In this document: one piece after another, positions 27,636 to 37,079 of the stretch | How the letters are laid out: each line of letters begins with the position of its first letter | Numbering within the stretch: the stretch's first letter is position 1 | From: JBBDIP01 sp050260675 | GTDB lineage: Bacteria > Bacillota > Sulfobacillia > Fermentithermobacillales > Fermentithermobacillaceae | Assembly (NCBI GenBank): GCA_050260675.1 | Contig: JBLNCN010000011.1 | Coordinates: 124,001-188,000 of the forward strand | Direction: 5' to 3' | DNA: 64,000 nucleotides | Translations under genes and position numbers: made by a program | Notes under the pieces: generated by a model | The model's input: the letters and a program-made list of their open reading frames with translations, nothing else | Told to the model about the DNA's origin: nothing | The model's database searches: none

Positions 27636-28391
27636 CTACCTGATGTAGAGGTCAGCAAGTGACTTCCCCATCTGCATCTTCTTGGGACGCAAATACGCTT
27701 TGCGGCTGTGCCGGAGCCCCAAAGCCGCCAAACTCTCCGCGACCTTGAGCCCGGTCGTGACCGGATTCACAACAGGAACACCCAGTTCAGCCGACATCTT
27801 CTCTGACACGTCCATAAAACCCATGCTCATGCACCCGAGGACCAGGGCTTCGGCACCGTCCTCGCTTACAGCTGTCGCTCCCTCGGCGATCATCTTCCTG
27901 AGCGCTGAGTCGGGGTCCTTGTTCACTTCGATGACCGGCAGATCCACCGCCCTGACCGAAGCCAGTTTGTCTATCACGCCCGCCTCCCAAGCCAAGCGCC
28001 TAAGGCCGGGCACAAGACCCGGCACCACCGTGATGACCGAGAACCTGTGGCACAGGGTTGCAGCCATGTTTAGTGAAGCGGCGGCCGGACCCACGATCAG
28101 CATGTCGCTGATTTCACGCAACGCGTCCAGGCCGGGGTCTCCGAAGCAGCCGATGATGGCGGCGTCGCACCCGTCAGCCTGGGCCTTGACTACGCACTCG
28201 GCGGTCGCCGGCACGCTGATGTATCTCTCGTACATGGACTCAATGGTCGCGGGACCGCTTTCTATGGCGACCGCGTCAACATCGGTACCCGGGAACGCCC
28301 AGGAGCGAAGTTTCTCCTGCCTGCGCTGGATTTCTCTGGCGCCGAGCTCCGTCTTGCCCAGCGCTCCCGGCAGGATGTAGCGAATCTTCAT
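27636..28391 (-). CDS. Asp/Glu/hydantoin racemase family protein
   Basis: 251 residues. Both catalytic cysteines are in place: IIGCFGDPG and LVLGCMSMG, the pattern of hydantoin racemases. It overlaps the M20 gene by 4 bp. It would interconvert D and L forms of a hydantoin, carbamoyl- or free amino acid; the exact substrate is unknown. A second member lies at 32987. Confidence 0.87.
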   Translation of the reverse strand: MKIRYILPGALGKTELGAREIQRRQEKLRSWAFPGTDVDAVAIESGPATIESMYERYISVPATAECVVKAQADGCDAAIIGCFGDPGLDALREISDMLIVGPAAASLNMAATLCHRFSVITVVPGLVPGLRRLAWEAGVIDKLASVRAVDLPVIEVNKDPDSALRKMIAEGATAVSEDGAEALVLGCMSMGFMDVSEKMSAELGVPVVNPVTTGLKVAESLAALGLRHSRKAYLRPKKMQMGKSLADLYIR

Positions 28392-29788
28392 AGAGACACC
28401 GCCTCCAGGTAGTTCGCTATGGTCAGCACCATGGACTTCTCGAACTCCAAGAGTCCCTTTACTACGAAGTACTCATTGCTGGAGTGCTGCCGCGAACCGT
28501 GGCCGAGCCCGCCGAACACATACGGGATCCCCAGGACCCGGTCAAACAGGTAGAACGGCGCTGAGCCGATGTTCAGCGGGTACACCGCCGGTTCGTTTCC
28601 CAGCTCCTTGCACGCACCGAGCAGGGCCTGGACAATGGGCTCTTTCACGCTGACCTTGCTCCACGGGTACTTGTTGATGACCTTCATCTGGATATCGGAG
28701 TAACCCCGCTTGTCCAGGTGATTCCGAATCGCCGCCACGACCTTGTCGGGGTCCATATTCGGAACCATCCGGACGTCCATCTTCACGGTAACTTCGTGGG
28801 GCAAGAGGGTCTTGGTGCCTGGACCAGTGTAGCCGCCGAAAATGCCGTCGATGTTAAGCTGGGGCTGTGTTTGGGCCTGCAGGTAGAGATCAGTGCCTCT
28901 AAGGTCCCACTTGAACTTGCGGGCATTGTTGGCCTCAAGCTCCCGCCCCGCATCAGGTGATTTGGCCAAAGCTTCGCAGAGCTCGATATCCTCGGCGGTC
29001 GGCTTGCGGACATCATCCATGAGGCCGTCCACTGTAATACGCTGGTCCTTATCGACCATGGTGGAGAGAGCGTTTACCAGCCTCCAGACAGGGCTGGCAA
29101 CCCAGACGTTGTTGCTTCCATGCACTCCCCGTTCCACCGGACCGCCCCAATCGCCACCGCGGCAGGTGAGTTCAAAGTAGAGTAGCCCCTTGGTCCCGAG
29201 CCGGATTCCCGACATACCCTGCTTGTCGCACCCAAAGAAGGGGAACAGGACGGCTTCGCACTTCTTCAGTTCATCGAGGCGCATCTCGAAGAACTTGGGC
29301 AAACTCCTGCTTCCGTACTCCTCTTCACCCTCGATGACGAACTGGAAATTGAGGGGCAGCTGCCCTTCGACTTGTTTGATAGCTCTAAGGGATGCAAAGA
29401 AGCCGGCCAGAGGGCCCTTGGAGTTGACGGCGCCACGGTTGATTACGCACGGTCCGAGGCCGTCCCAATCACGGATCTCGGCGGCGAAGGGTGGCGACAC
29501 CCATCCAGGTTCGTCGGCGGGCATAACGTCGTACATACCGTAGATCATCAGCGTGTGCGGCGCCCCGACGTCGATCTTCCCGTAAACCACCGGATGGAAG
29601 CCACCGGGGACCTTGACGAGTTCGGCAGTCCCTCCGAGCTCCTCGATCCAGGCCTTGACCATGCCGGCAGTCTCGGTGATCCCCTCGCCGGTGTAACTAA
29701 TGCTGGGTTGCTTCAGGAAGTCCCTGACCCAGTTAAGGTCGCGGTCAAACTCTGTAGTCAGGACGTCGAAGATTCTCTTCCTATCCAA
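28388..29788 (-). CDS. M20 family dipeptidase homologue with altered metal site
   Basis: 466 residues with the architecture of carnosinase-type M20 enzymes. It keeps EGEEEYGS and the final H of RQHSSNEY. But the first metal His is Met (YGMYDVMP, normally YGHxDV), the bridging Asp is Asn (GAVNSKGP, normally GATDNKGP), and the third acidic ligand appears to be Phe. Metal binding is therefore doubtful. Coupled to the racemase gene by a 4-bp overlap. Confidence 0.85.
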   Translation of the reverse strand: MDRKRIFDVLTTEFDRDLNWVRDFLKQPSISYTGEGITETAGMVKAWIEELGGTAELVKVPGGFHPVVYGKIDVGAPHTLMIYGMYDVMPADEPGWVSPPFAAEIRDWDGLGPCVINRGAVNSKGPLAGFFASLRAIKQVEGQLPLNFQFVIEGEEEYGSRSLPKFFEMRLDELKKCEAVLFPFFGCDKQGMSGIRLGTKGLLYFELTCRGGDWGGPVERGVHGSNNVWVASPVWRLVNALSTMVDKDQRITVDGLMDDVRKPTAEDIELCEALAKSPDAGRELEANNARKFKWDLRGTDLYLQAQTQPQLNIDGIFGGYTGPGTKTLLPHEVTVKMDVRMVPNMDPDKVVAAIRNHLDKRGYSDIQMKVINKYPWSKVSVKEPIVQALLGACKELGNEPAVYPLNIGSAPFYLFDRVLGIPYVFGGLGHGSRQHSSNEYFVVKGLLEFEKSMVLTIANYLEAVSL

Positions 29789-29815
29789 CTCAAGGTCACC
29801 CCTTCCGATGTTTGA

Positions 29816-29846
29816 AGCCGGGCCCCCCTTGCGGGAGGGCCCGGCT
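29816..29846 (-). other. Intercistronic hairpin without T-run
   Basis: Perfect 10-bp stem AGCCGGGCCC / GGGCCCGGCT between the M28 and M20 genes; no T-run, so a processing or stability element is more likely than termination. Confidence 0.55.
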
Positions 29847-29855
29847 GATCTGCTG

Positions 29856-31589
29856 CTACTTCAACTCGGCAATACCTTCTTCCAGAGCCCTGGTCGCATC
29901 GATAAAGGCCCTGGTGACGGCGTTCTGCCTTCTGACCATTTGGTTACGCAGGAAGCCAAACTGATCGGTTCCCGCCTTCATCTTGGCCAGCTTAACAAGG
30001 GGTTGGAGCATGGGCACAGGCTTCGTCGGAGTCGCTGGTCCGTGCTCATAGGGCGGCACCGCCGAGTACCTTATGGGCGTCAAGACGCGGGTGGCCTCCA
30101 GCATGGCACGGTTGGCGGCATCCGCGGCGCACCTGCATGATCCGTGAGCTATGCCCGAAACCAACTCGTCGAACTCCTTGGCGACCTCTACCAGCCTCTT
30201 AGCGGCACATTGGGCCTGGGACAGATCGAACACCGCTTTGGCAGCCTTCGCAAGTTTCTCGACCTCGATCTCAAGTTCCGAAGCCAGTTTGGAGACCTTG
30301 TGGGGTAACACGTCAGCCGTACACAGCCTGTAAGAGGACAGGGCGTAAATCTGGGTGTCCCTCACGAGGACGGCATCTTCCACCTTATCGATGGTATCCG
30401 CCTCCGTGTGCCACCACCAGCCCATACCCGAGCCTCCGACCGCGGCGCGCTGCCCGGCGGGTCTATTCGAGAGCAGCATGAACGCTGAAGTGACTCCGGG
30501 ACCCCAGAATGACTGGTCTCCGGCGCGCACCGGGCGCTCCGCTTTGGGGGTCTGCCCGGTCAGTTCCTTAACGATATCCGTGATGAAGTCCTCGTTTTCG
30601 GCAACCATGGTCACTTCCGAGTAGTCGGTGGCGCCAAGGGGTCCGGGCGAGTCAATATTGATGTAGGTAATGCAGTGATCGCGAAGCGCCTGCCAGTTGG
30701 CATCGCAGTACCACGTCGAACCGGCATAGCGGCCGGTTGAGTGCCCAGGCCACCAACAGATCTTCACGCCGCGCTGCAGCCGGTCGCGCTGGCTGCTGAG
30801 GAGCCTCGCCAGCTCAAGGCAAGTCACGTTACCGGTGGCATTGTCAGTGGCGCCCAGGTGCCACGAATCCAGGTGACCGCCGATGAGCACGAAATCCTCG
30901 GTCTTGCCGGGGATGACCGCTTCGGGAAGCAGGACCCGTTTCCAGCCGGTCTCGACGACGGTAAACAACCTCACTTTGACCGGTCCCTTGGCTGCAAGTT
31001 CCTTGAGCATGACGCCATCGTTGTGCTTTATGGAGACGACCGGGATCTTGGGGCAGCTGTCAGCGGTCTCAGGGGTGGGAGTGCCCCAGACCGGGGTCAC
31101 GATCCCTTCGTGGATGACGTCTTCATCGCTGGGCCACATGTGGATGTAGCCGACCGCGCCGAGTTTCCGGGACATTATCATGTTGTCGCGCCCGCCACCC
31201 TCGGAGAGCACGATCTTCCCGGTAAGGTTAGCCTTCTCGAGGCGTTCCACGGTCTCGGTATCGGTGAACATGTCGCTGCCGCCGGGTACGTACACGATCT
31301 CGCCCTCTACCCCGCCGGCGGGAGTCGACTCCGAGAACGCCCTTGTCTTGGCGGCCAGTTCCTTGCCATTCACCACAACCTTTGCCGAAACGGGATAGCT
31401 GAGGTAAGCGTCGAACTTGTGCATCGTTACGTCTACCCCGTATGACTTGAGCACCTCGGCGATGTAGTTCATGGCTTTGTCTTCACCGGGCGTACCGGAC
31501 GTGCGGTCGATGGCGCAAAGGTACTCGAGATGCTTGCGCATTTCTTTGATATCTACCTTGGCCACAAAGCTACGTTCTGGTTCGTTCAT
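29856..31589 (-). CDS. M28 family peptidase homologue (variant active site), second copy
   Basis: 577 residues, ATG start. Same layout as 25755-27566: PA-like insert, GGHLDSWH...DNATGN, INIDSPG, WHTEADT. The Glu-Glu pair is again His-Ser (WWPGHSTGRYAGS). The C-terminal about 120 residues form a helical tail shared with the paralogue. No signal peptide. Confidence 0.86.
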   Translation of the reverse strand: MNEPERSFVAKVDIKEMRKHLEYLCAIDRTSGTPGEDKAMNYIAEVLKSYGVDVTMHKFDAYLSYPVSAKVVVNGKELAAKTRAFSESTPAGGVEGEIVYVPGGSDMFTDTETVERLEKANLTGKIVLSEGGGRDNMIMSRKLGAVGYIHMWPSDEDVIHEGIVTPVWGTPTPETADSCPKIPVVSIKHNDGVMLKELAAKGPVKVRLFTVVETGWKRVLLPEAVIPGKTEDFVLIGGHLDSWHLGATDNATGNVTCLELARLLSSQRDRLQRGVKICWWPGHSTGRYAGSTWYCDANWQALRDHCITYINIDSPGPLGATDYSEVTMVAENEDFITDIVKELTGQTPKAERPVRAGDQSFWGPGVTSAFMLLSNRPAGQRAAVGGSGMGWWWHTEADTIDKVEDAVLVRDTQIYALSSYRLCTADVLPHKVSKLASELEIEVEKLAKAAKAVFDLSQAQCAAKRLVEVAKEFDELVSGIAHGSCRCAADAANRAMLEATRVLTPIRYSAVPPYEHGPATPTKPVPMLQPLVKLAKMKAGTDQFGFLRNQMVRRQNAVTRAFIDATRALEEGIAELK

Positions 31590-31625
31590 TACCTTCGGTC
31601 TCCTTTGTTCTGCTGTTCTGCCTAC

Positions 31626-32990
31626 TCAGGCCTTACGCCTTGCGCACAGCGAGACTACCTCACTCACGCTGCCCTTCTCACTCAGGTTCATGACCAGGTC
31701 CCTAAGGAGCGCAGCCCTCTCCCCGAGGACCGGCTGGACCAACGACATGAACTTATCCGGAACTTCGTTGGGCTCCAGTGGCCTCTGCGGGTGGCCCTTC
31801 GGGACAATCACTTGCTCCACCACCGACGAACCGTCCTTCAGGGAGACTGTAGCCCGCACACCCACGTGTTCGGGGTAGTAAGCGTCAAGTTCCTCCGAAG
31901 GCTCGACTCTGGCTTGGCTCAGCATGTACATGAGTTGGGGGTCAATCACCCTCTCGGGTGTGAACTGATCCAGATAGCACGCGCTGTCTAGGAACGAGAC
32001 CACGAAGTTGTAGGCTATGCTCAGTTTCGCGGCCAGAGGGTTCTTAGGCGAGAGGTTCCCCCATGCCGGGTCCTCGGCGGTCGCCCTCGGCATCTGCAGG
32101 AGAATAGCCTCAACATCCTTTGCCTTTACTCCGGACTTGCTAATGAGGATCCCGGCTTCGGCTGCCGTGTGGGCTGACCTGCACGAGGCGAACACCTTGA
32201 ACTCGGTATCTTCAATGTGGTACTTGCCGCCGCTCAGCCCGTCGAGGGCTTCCGGTTTGCCTGCTCCCGAATGGGCCTCCCTGAACCCCATGGTTCCCTC
32301 TATGGCAGTTGCCGGACCAGTGAAACCAGCGAGAGCCAGTTCAGCGGCGATCACCCCATTGCGGGCGGCGAGTCCGGGATGGATATGCTTGCAGTTTGAC
32401 CCTCCCACGAAAACCTCGCGAAGACCCGACGCCATGGTGGAGGCTGTAGCTATGGCATTCACCGCTTGTTCTTGGTCCAGGTCCAGCGCCTGAATAGCGG
32501 CAGCGGCAGCGCCAACCGCACCCAGGGTGGCCGTCGGGTGCCACACCTTGTAGTGGGAAATGCCCATGTATGCCCCAAGCCGCGCCATCACTTCATACCC
32601 TGCGATAACCGATGCGAGGAACCGGCGCCCAGTGAGGCCACGCGCCTCGGCAAGAGCCAACGCTGCAGGGATGACTGCAACAGCCGGATGCCCTATACAA
32701 GCCGAATGGACGTCGTCCAGCTCAATCATGTGGCCTGCGGTACCGTTGGCTAGAGCCGCCATTTGCGCGGGCACCTTGATGTCAGTTCCCAGGATAGTCG
32801 AGTCGCCCCTACCACCTTGTTCGCTCACCCAGTCCCTGACGATCCGCGAAGGGCCTGCATCCATGCCGGCTAGCGTCGCGCCCAGGTAATCAAGCACGCA
32901 CCGCTCGGATGATTCAATCGCAGCCGCATGCACGCTCGACGGGGTTGTCTCCCTGGCCACTCTTGCCAGTGCAAGGGTGGGCGAGATCAT
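31626..32990 (-). CDS. MmgE/PrpD family protein
   Basis: 454 residues matching the 2-methylcitrate dehydratase/cis-aconitate decarboxylase superfamily: helical N-domain with GTAGHMIELDDVH and WHPTATLGAVGAAA, and the C-terminal lid domain. Members dehydrate, decarboxylate or isomerise small polycarboxylates. No other methylcitrate gene is near, so an unusual substrate fits better. It overlaps the racemase gene by 4 bp. Confidence 0.9.
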   Translation of the reverse strand: MISPTLALARVARETTPSSVHAAAIESSERCVLDYLGATLAGMDAGPSRIVRDWVSEQGGRGDSTILGTDIKVPAQMAALANGTAGHMIELDDVHSACIGHPAVAVIPAALALAEARGLTGRRFLASVIAGYEVMARLGAYMGISHYKVWHPTATLGAVGAAAAAIQALDLDQEQAVNAIATASTMASGLREVFVGGSNCKHIHPGLAARNGVIAAELALAGFTGPATAIEGTMGFREAHSGAGKPEALDGLSGGKYHIEDTEFKVFASCRSAHTAAEAGILISKSGVKAKDVEAILLQMPRATAEDPAWGNLSPKNPLAAKLSIAYNFVVSFLDSACYLDQFTPERVIDPQLMYMLSQARVEPSEELDAYYPEHVGVRATVSLKDGSSVVEQVIVPKGHPQRPLEPNEVPDKFMSLVQPVLGERAALLRDLVMNLSEKGSVSEVVSLCARRKA

Positions 32991-33679
32991 GGAGTAGCCC
33001 CCCCATCACTGGGCGTCATCGCCATGGCCTCGGCGAATCGGACCAAGGGGATAAGGGGATTGATGACCCTTACACCCAGGATTTCGGCCAGATCAAGATC
33101 CAGCCTCTGGAACGCCATACTCATACATCCGAGCACTATGACCTCGGCGCCGTCCTTCTCAATGCACTGGCCGGCAACCCGAACGGCGGTATCAACAGCC
33201 CTCTCCCGGTCCTGGCGGATCGTGAGCACGGGGATGTCCAGGGCCCTTACCGACACGCCCTTGTTGGCAAACCCGTAGCCCTGTACCTGCTTCTCGGTGG
33301 ATGGAATGGAGCTGGTAACCGGCGCCAGGACCGAGAACTTGTCGCAGACCAGGCTGGCAGCATGCATCGCGGCGATGCCCGGTCCTAGGACTGGGAGGGT
33401 GGTAAGGTCTCTCAGTTCATTAAGTCCCGGATCTCCAAAGCATCCCAGTGTAATAGCGTCATAGCCGGTAGCCATCTTGAGATTCGATTTCATCCCCGGC
33501 ACAGCCGCCCGCTCGTCCTCCGCGGTCTCGATTGACAGGGGTCCGCTCGGGTTTGACACGAAGGTTATCGCAGTCCCGCTGGAAGCCACCGACTGCATGA
33601 TACGCCACCGGCGCTCCATCTCTTGACTGCCGTTTTTCGTGGCCAGTAGGTTGGTGGCGGAAAGGTGTAAGATGCGCAA
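32987..33679 (-). CDS. Asp/Glu/hydantoin racemase family protein, second copy
   Basis: 230 residues. Catalytic cysteines in TLGCFGDPG and VLGCMSMAF. Clearly related to 27636-28391 but not a recent duplicate. Starts 5 bp after the M20D stop. Confidence 0.87.
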   Translation of the reverse strand: MRILHLSATNLLATKNGSQEMERRWRIMQSVASSGTAITFVSNPSGPLSIETAEDERAAVPGMKSNLKMATGYDAITLGCFGDPGLNELRDLTTLPVLGPGIAAMHAASLVCDKFSVLAPVTSSIPSTEKQVQGYGFANKGVSVRALDIPVLTIRQDRERAVDTAVRVAGQCIEKDGAEVIVLGCMSMAFQRLDLDLAEILGVRVINPLIPLVRFAEAMAMTPSDGGATP

Positions 33680-33684
33680 CCGTC

Positions 33685-34869
33685 CTACCTCCTACTGGCG
33701 ATGACCTTCCTGTGCTCCTCCCAAGCTTCCTTAAGGATGGAGGGATCGATCAGGAGATCAACAGCCGTCATCGCCATTGCCTTGGCCGCGTTCAGCACAC
33801 CCTTGTCTCCCTCGGGAGACTTAGCCGCTTCTCTCATCTCGTTGCTGTGGCTCGCGACCGTATCCGGCGCGATCTGGATGTAGGTGTTGACTGCCGGCAC
33901 CAGCTGGCTAACGTCTCCGAAGTCCGTGGAACCCCTCACTGGCACAGGTTCATCTTGAACTTCAATACCCAGCGCGCGAAGATTAGCCTGCACGCGTCTG
34001 GCTATGGTCATGTTTACGATGCGCTCGCTATAGCTGAATCCCCGCTCAAACTCAAGGGTGGCGCCGGTTGCCAGGGCTCCGGCCTCGAAACACTTGCGGA
34101 CCTTCTCGGCGACCCTCTCCAACCTCGCCCTTGTGGCTGCGCGGACGATGTACTTGGCCTCGGTGTAATCAACAATGACGTTGGGCGCCTTTCCTCCGGC
34201 TACAATGTTGCCGTGCATGCGGACGTCCTCTGTAACGTGCTGGCGGAGGGAGTTTACGTTCATGAAGCCGAGCATCATGGCGTCAAGCGCGTTGATCCCT
34301 TCATCGGGATCCGACGCCGCGTGAGAAGCCTTGCCATGGAACTTGATGTTGAAATGCGTGATAGCGAGGTTGGGCCCGCCTATCATGCTGGTACCGGATA
34401 TGGGGTGGGTCATTAGAGCGGCATCAACACCGTTCAGGTATCCTTCTTTGGCGATGTAGACCTTTCCCCCGCCACCTTCCTCAGCCGGGCATCCGAGCAC
34501 TGATATGTTGCCGGGTACGTCTCCCAGGATGTTCCTCAGCGCGATCCCTGCGCCGACTGCGGCGGTGCCGATGATGTTGTGGCCGCATGCGTGGCCATGA
34601 GGTAGCGCGTCATACTCACCCAGTATCGCGATAGTGGGACCATCTTTCTTCCCCTTGTACATGCCGCGGAAAGCGGTCTCCATACCGGCAATGCCGCGCT
34701 CGACCGCAAGGCCGTGCTTCTCAAGGAGGTCCTCCAAGAGAGCAGCCGACTGAAACTCCTTGAAGGCCATCTCGGCGTACTCGTGAATCGTGTGGCTTGC
34801 GGTTATGAGCTCAGGCGCCAGCCTATCGACCTCGGCAATCACCTTGGCCTTCAGTTGCTTTGCATCCAA
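33685..34869 (-). CDS. M20D family amidohydrolase
   Basis: 394 residues. Unlike its neighbours it has a canonical site: GHACGHN, CPAEEGGGG, a dimerisation-domain His (KASHAA) and a late HSNEM. Relatives cleave N-acyl or N-carbamoyl amino acids and aminobenzoyl-glutamate. It could be the true hydrolase of the pathway. No signal peptide. Confidence 0.9.
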   Translation of the reverse strand: MDAKQLKAKVIAEVDRLAPELITASHTIHEYAEMAFKEFQSAALLEDLLEKHGLAVERGIAGMETAFRGMYKGKKDGPTIAILGEYDALPHGHACGHNIIGTAAVGAGIALRNILGDVPGNISVLGCPAEEGGGGKVYIAKEGYLNGVDAALMTHPISGTSMIGGPNLAITHFNIKFHGKASHAASDPDEGINALDAMMLGFMNVNSLRQHVTEDVRMHGNIVAGGKAPNVIVDYTEAKYIVRAATRARLERVAEKVRKCFEAGALATGATLEFERGFSYSERIVNMTIARRVQANLRALGIEVQDEPVPVRGSTDFGDVSQLVPAVNTYIQIAPDTVASHSNEMREAAKSPEGDKGVLNAAKAMAMTAVDLLIDPSILKEAWEEHRKVIASRR

Positions 34870-34896
34870 TGAGTGTTCCTCCCCTGCTCTGCGCTC

Positions 34897-34969
34897 ACGC
34901 CAGACCCCGGGGGCCGGGCAGCACCCGGCATTGATGCTGACCGTGCCCCCGCGTACCGGGGTATGGCGT
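34897..34969 (-). other. Large intercistronic RNA hairpin
   Basis: A 14-bp stem with a single mismatch (ACGCCAGACCCCGG / CCGGGGTATGGCGT) encloses a second perfect stem GCCGGG-CAGCA-CCCGGC. It lies between the membrane-protein genes and the hydrolase genes and has no T-run. Confidence 0.6.
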
Positions 34970-34989
34970 CCCGTTGGTGGTTCCTCCCG

Positions 34990-35604
34990 CTACTTAATGA
35001 GCGGGATCCACGTTCCAAAGAGGTACTGCAGTCTGCCCATGACCAGGGTCAAGCGGCCCATGACGGTAGCGCCAAAGGCAGCGCCGAAGGCTACCATCAT
35101 GATCCACTTACCTATGTTGCCGAGGACATTAGTGAACGTGCCCCAGGACTGTCCTGCCGGGGACTTGCCCTGTATGAACAGGAAGTACGAGACGGTGCAT
35201 AGGGTTCCGACCACGATTATCACGTTGTTGACGGAGTTCAACGGGATCATAGTGGCAGCAATCTGCTTCACGAAGTTGGCCGAGATCGCGCCGGTGATCG
35301 AGACGGCGCCGGTGACACCCATCATGAAGGCCACTGAGATGCGGCTAAGCCAGGCCAGTTTCGGGAACCACCTTGTGAAGAGCAGTACGCCCAGGATCAC
35401 CGGGATAATGAGGGTGTACCTGCCCTCGGTGGAGATAGGAGCCAGACTCTGCTTGATGTTTGTGTACCCGGTTATAGCCAGGTACGAGACGTTGGTAGCG
35501 ATGAGAAGGTGCTCTCCGACCCGGAAGAAGGGATTCTCTTTCCAGAGGTAGCTGTAGGCGGACAAGGTCATGATGGCCGCCAGCCAGATGCCTATACGCT
35601 CCAT
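34990..35604 (-). CDS. Membrane protein of the sigma-54 array (module gene 4)
   Basis: 204 residues from ATG at 35604 (GGGAGGAA upstream; stop-start overlap with the preceding gene). About six membrane helices (IGIWLAAIMTLSAY, LIIPVILGVLLF, GVTGAVSITGAISANFV, VIIVVGTLCTVSYFLF, MMVAFGAAFGATVMG). No recognised family. Shares an overall pattern with the gene at 36440. Confidence 0.8.
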   Translation of the reverse strand: MERIGIWLAAIMTLSAYSYLWKENPFFRVGEHLLIATNVSYLAITGYTNIKQSLAPISTEGRYTLIIPVILGVLLFTRWFPKLAWLSRISVAFMMGVTGAVSITGAISANFVKQIAATMIPLNSVNNVIIVVGTLCTVSYFLFIQGKSPAGQSWGTFTNVLGNIGKWIMMVAFGAAFGATVMGRLTLVMGRLQYLFGTWIPLIK

Positions 35605-36443
35605 CACTTGGTTCCTCCCTTCGTTGAAGCCTTGCCCCTGGTGCCCCACCAAGCGATGTTGCTTACGATGATGGCGGCGATGAACAGTCCGGTGCCTAGC
35701 GACAGGGCGTCCATCTGTGCTGCAGCCTTGCCGGGGACTTGGGCTAGGAGTTCGTACTCAGCGCCTGCCGCAACTCCCGAGAGGAGGCCCTTCAACTGAC
35801 CCGAGGCCATGTAAGGCATGAACTTGGGGCTGTCAACCGCGACGATCGACAGGACCATCGGGATATCGTATTTGGCGTTAATCTGCTGCAGGTAATAGAC
35901 GGGGTGGATGGTTGACGCGTACTCGGTCAGAAGCGAGAAGCTCTTGATTCCCTCGAAGCCCTCGAAGATGGGGAGCTGGTCGAAGGGGGTCCCGTATTGA
36001 TCGGTGCCATAGAGGCCCTTGAAGTCGGCGCCCATGGCGGATATGGCACTCTCGTCGCCGGCGCGGAACGGCATCTGGACAACGTCCTTGCCGTACTCGT
36101 AGTCCCTCTCCGGGCCGTACGTCTTCCACAGCCTCTCGGCGTACATGGTGCCCTCAGGGACTGTGTTAACCAGGACGATCTTGAAGCCCTTTTTCATGAA
36201 ATGCCTGAACTGGGCAATAGCCGATGGCCAGTTCTCAGGCTCGCCCATCGGCGAGATGTTGACCGACATGAGCACCCAAGAACCTGACGGGAGCGAGTCA
36301 ATGAAATCGAAACCCGCCCTGGTCTCGGGCTTCATGGGAAGCGGAAGACCCATGGGGTTGATCATAGGGACAAGGAGCGCGATGACCAGAAGGACCCAAA
36401 GGATCCTTACGTCCAGATTGGATAGTCTCTCCATGAAACTCAC
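35604..36443 (-). CDS. Bitopic membrane protein with large soluble domain (module gene 3)
   Basis: 279 residues, GTG start with GAGGAGG. One N-terminal and one C-terminal membrane helix flank a soluble domain of about 200 residues. The domain begins GFDFIDSLPSGS and ends GVAAGAEYELLAQ, echoing FIDDALGR and GADYTLIGEEFYA in the gene at 37080, so the two look like distant paralogues (DUF6754-like). Overlaps both neighbours. Confidence 0.78.
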   Translation of the reverse strand: MSFMERLSNLDVRILWVLLVIALLVPMINPMGLPLPMKPETRAGFDFIDSLPSGSWVLMSVNISPMGEPENWPSAIAQFRHFMKKGFKIVLVNTVPEGTMYAERLWKTYGPERDYEYGKDVVQMPFRAGDESAISAMGADFKGLYGTDQYGTPFDQLPIFEGFEGIKSFSLLTEYASTIHPVYYLQQINAKYDIPMVLSIVAVDSPKFMPYMASGQLKGLLSGVAAGAEYELLAQVPGKAAAQMDALSLGTGLFIAAIIVSNIAWWGTRGKASTKGGTK

Positions 36444-37066
36444 TTGCCAGCACCTCCTCCGAGGTGTCCGCGCTCAAGACCTAGCATGATGCGCAAGCTG
36501 ACGCCTACCGCGCCAAGGCAGGAACCGATTAGGATACCCCTCATGCCCGCGGTGTTGGGAACAGCGGTGATCCAGTTGCCGATCACCGGCAGCTGGCTCC
36601 AGATAAGCTCACCGATTCCAACCTTGGAAAGCATGACGATGATGGCGGAGAGCATGAGTACTCCCGCCTGCGCTGATCTGATCCGGAAGCCTCTCCACGC
36701 CGAGCTCATCATGTAGAAAGCAGTGGTCGAGTACCAGGTTGCGTTTAGTGACGAGTAGATGTTGTCCCAGATGAACTTGTACTGGGGGGACTGCGCTCCG
36801 TAGCCGAGACCCAGGATCAGCGCGCCGTACATCACGATAAGGAGCATCACGCTGTAGGGCGTGTTCTTGTCCTTACGGGTTGCCCTGTGCAGGTGGATCC
36901 TCGAGATGTTGGCGATACCGAGTAGAAGAGCGAAAGCAGCGACGATGACTCGCCACTGTAAAAGTTCCTGGGAAGCTGTCTTCAGGGCGGGGGCCGCGAA
37001 AAACGCATTAAGCATAACCAGAATTCCCACTACCGCACCGAATACAACCGGAAACTGCTGCTTCAT
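36440..37066 (-). CDS. Polytopic membrane protein (module gene 2)
   Basis: 208 residues from ATG at 37066 with AAGGAGG 8 bp upstream (a GTG at 37075 is in frame). About five membrane helices (FGAVVGILVMLNAFF, VIVAAFALLLGIANI, SVMLLIVMYGALILGLGYG, AGVLMLSAIIVML). It resembles the gene at 34990 in size and layout. No family recognised. Overlaps the next gene by 4 bp. Confidence 0.78.
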   Translation of the reverse strand: MKQQFPVVFGAVVGILVMLNAFFAAPALKTASQELLQWRVIVAAFALLLGIANISRIHLHRATRKDKNTPYSVMLLIVMYGALILGLGYGAQSPQYKFIWDNIYSSLNATWYSTTAFYMMSSAWRGFRIRSAQAGVLMLSAIIVMLSKVGIGELIWSQLPVIGNWITAVPNTAGMRGILIGSCLGAVGVSLRIMLGLERGHLGGGAGK

Positions 37067-37079
37067 TGCTCCCACCTCC

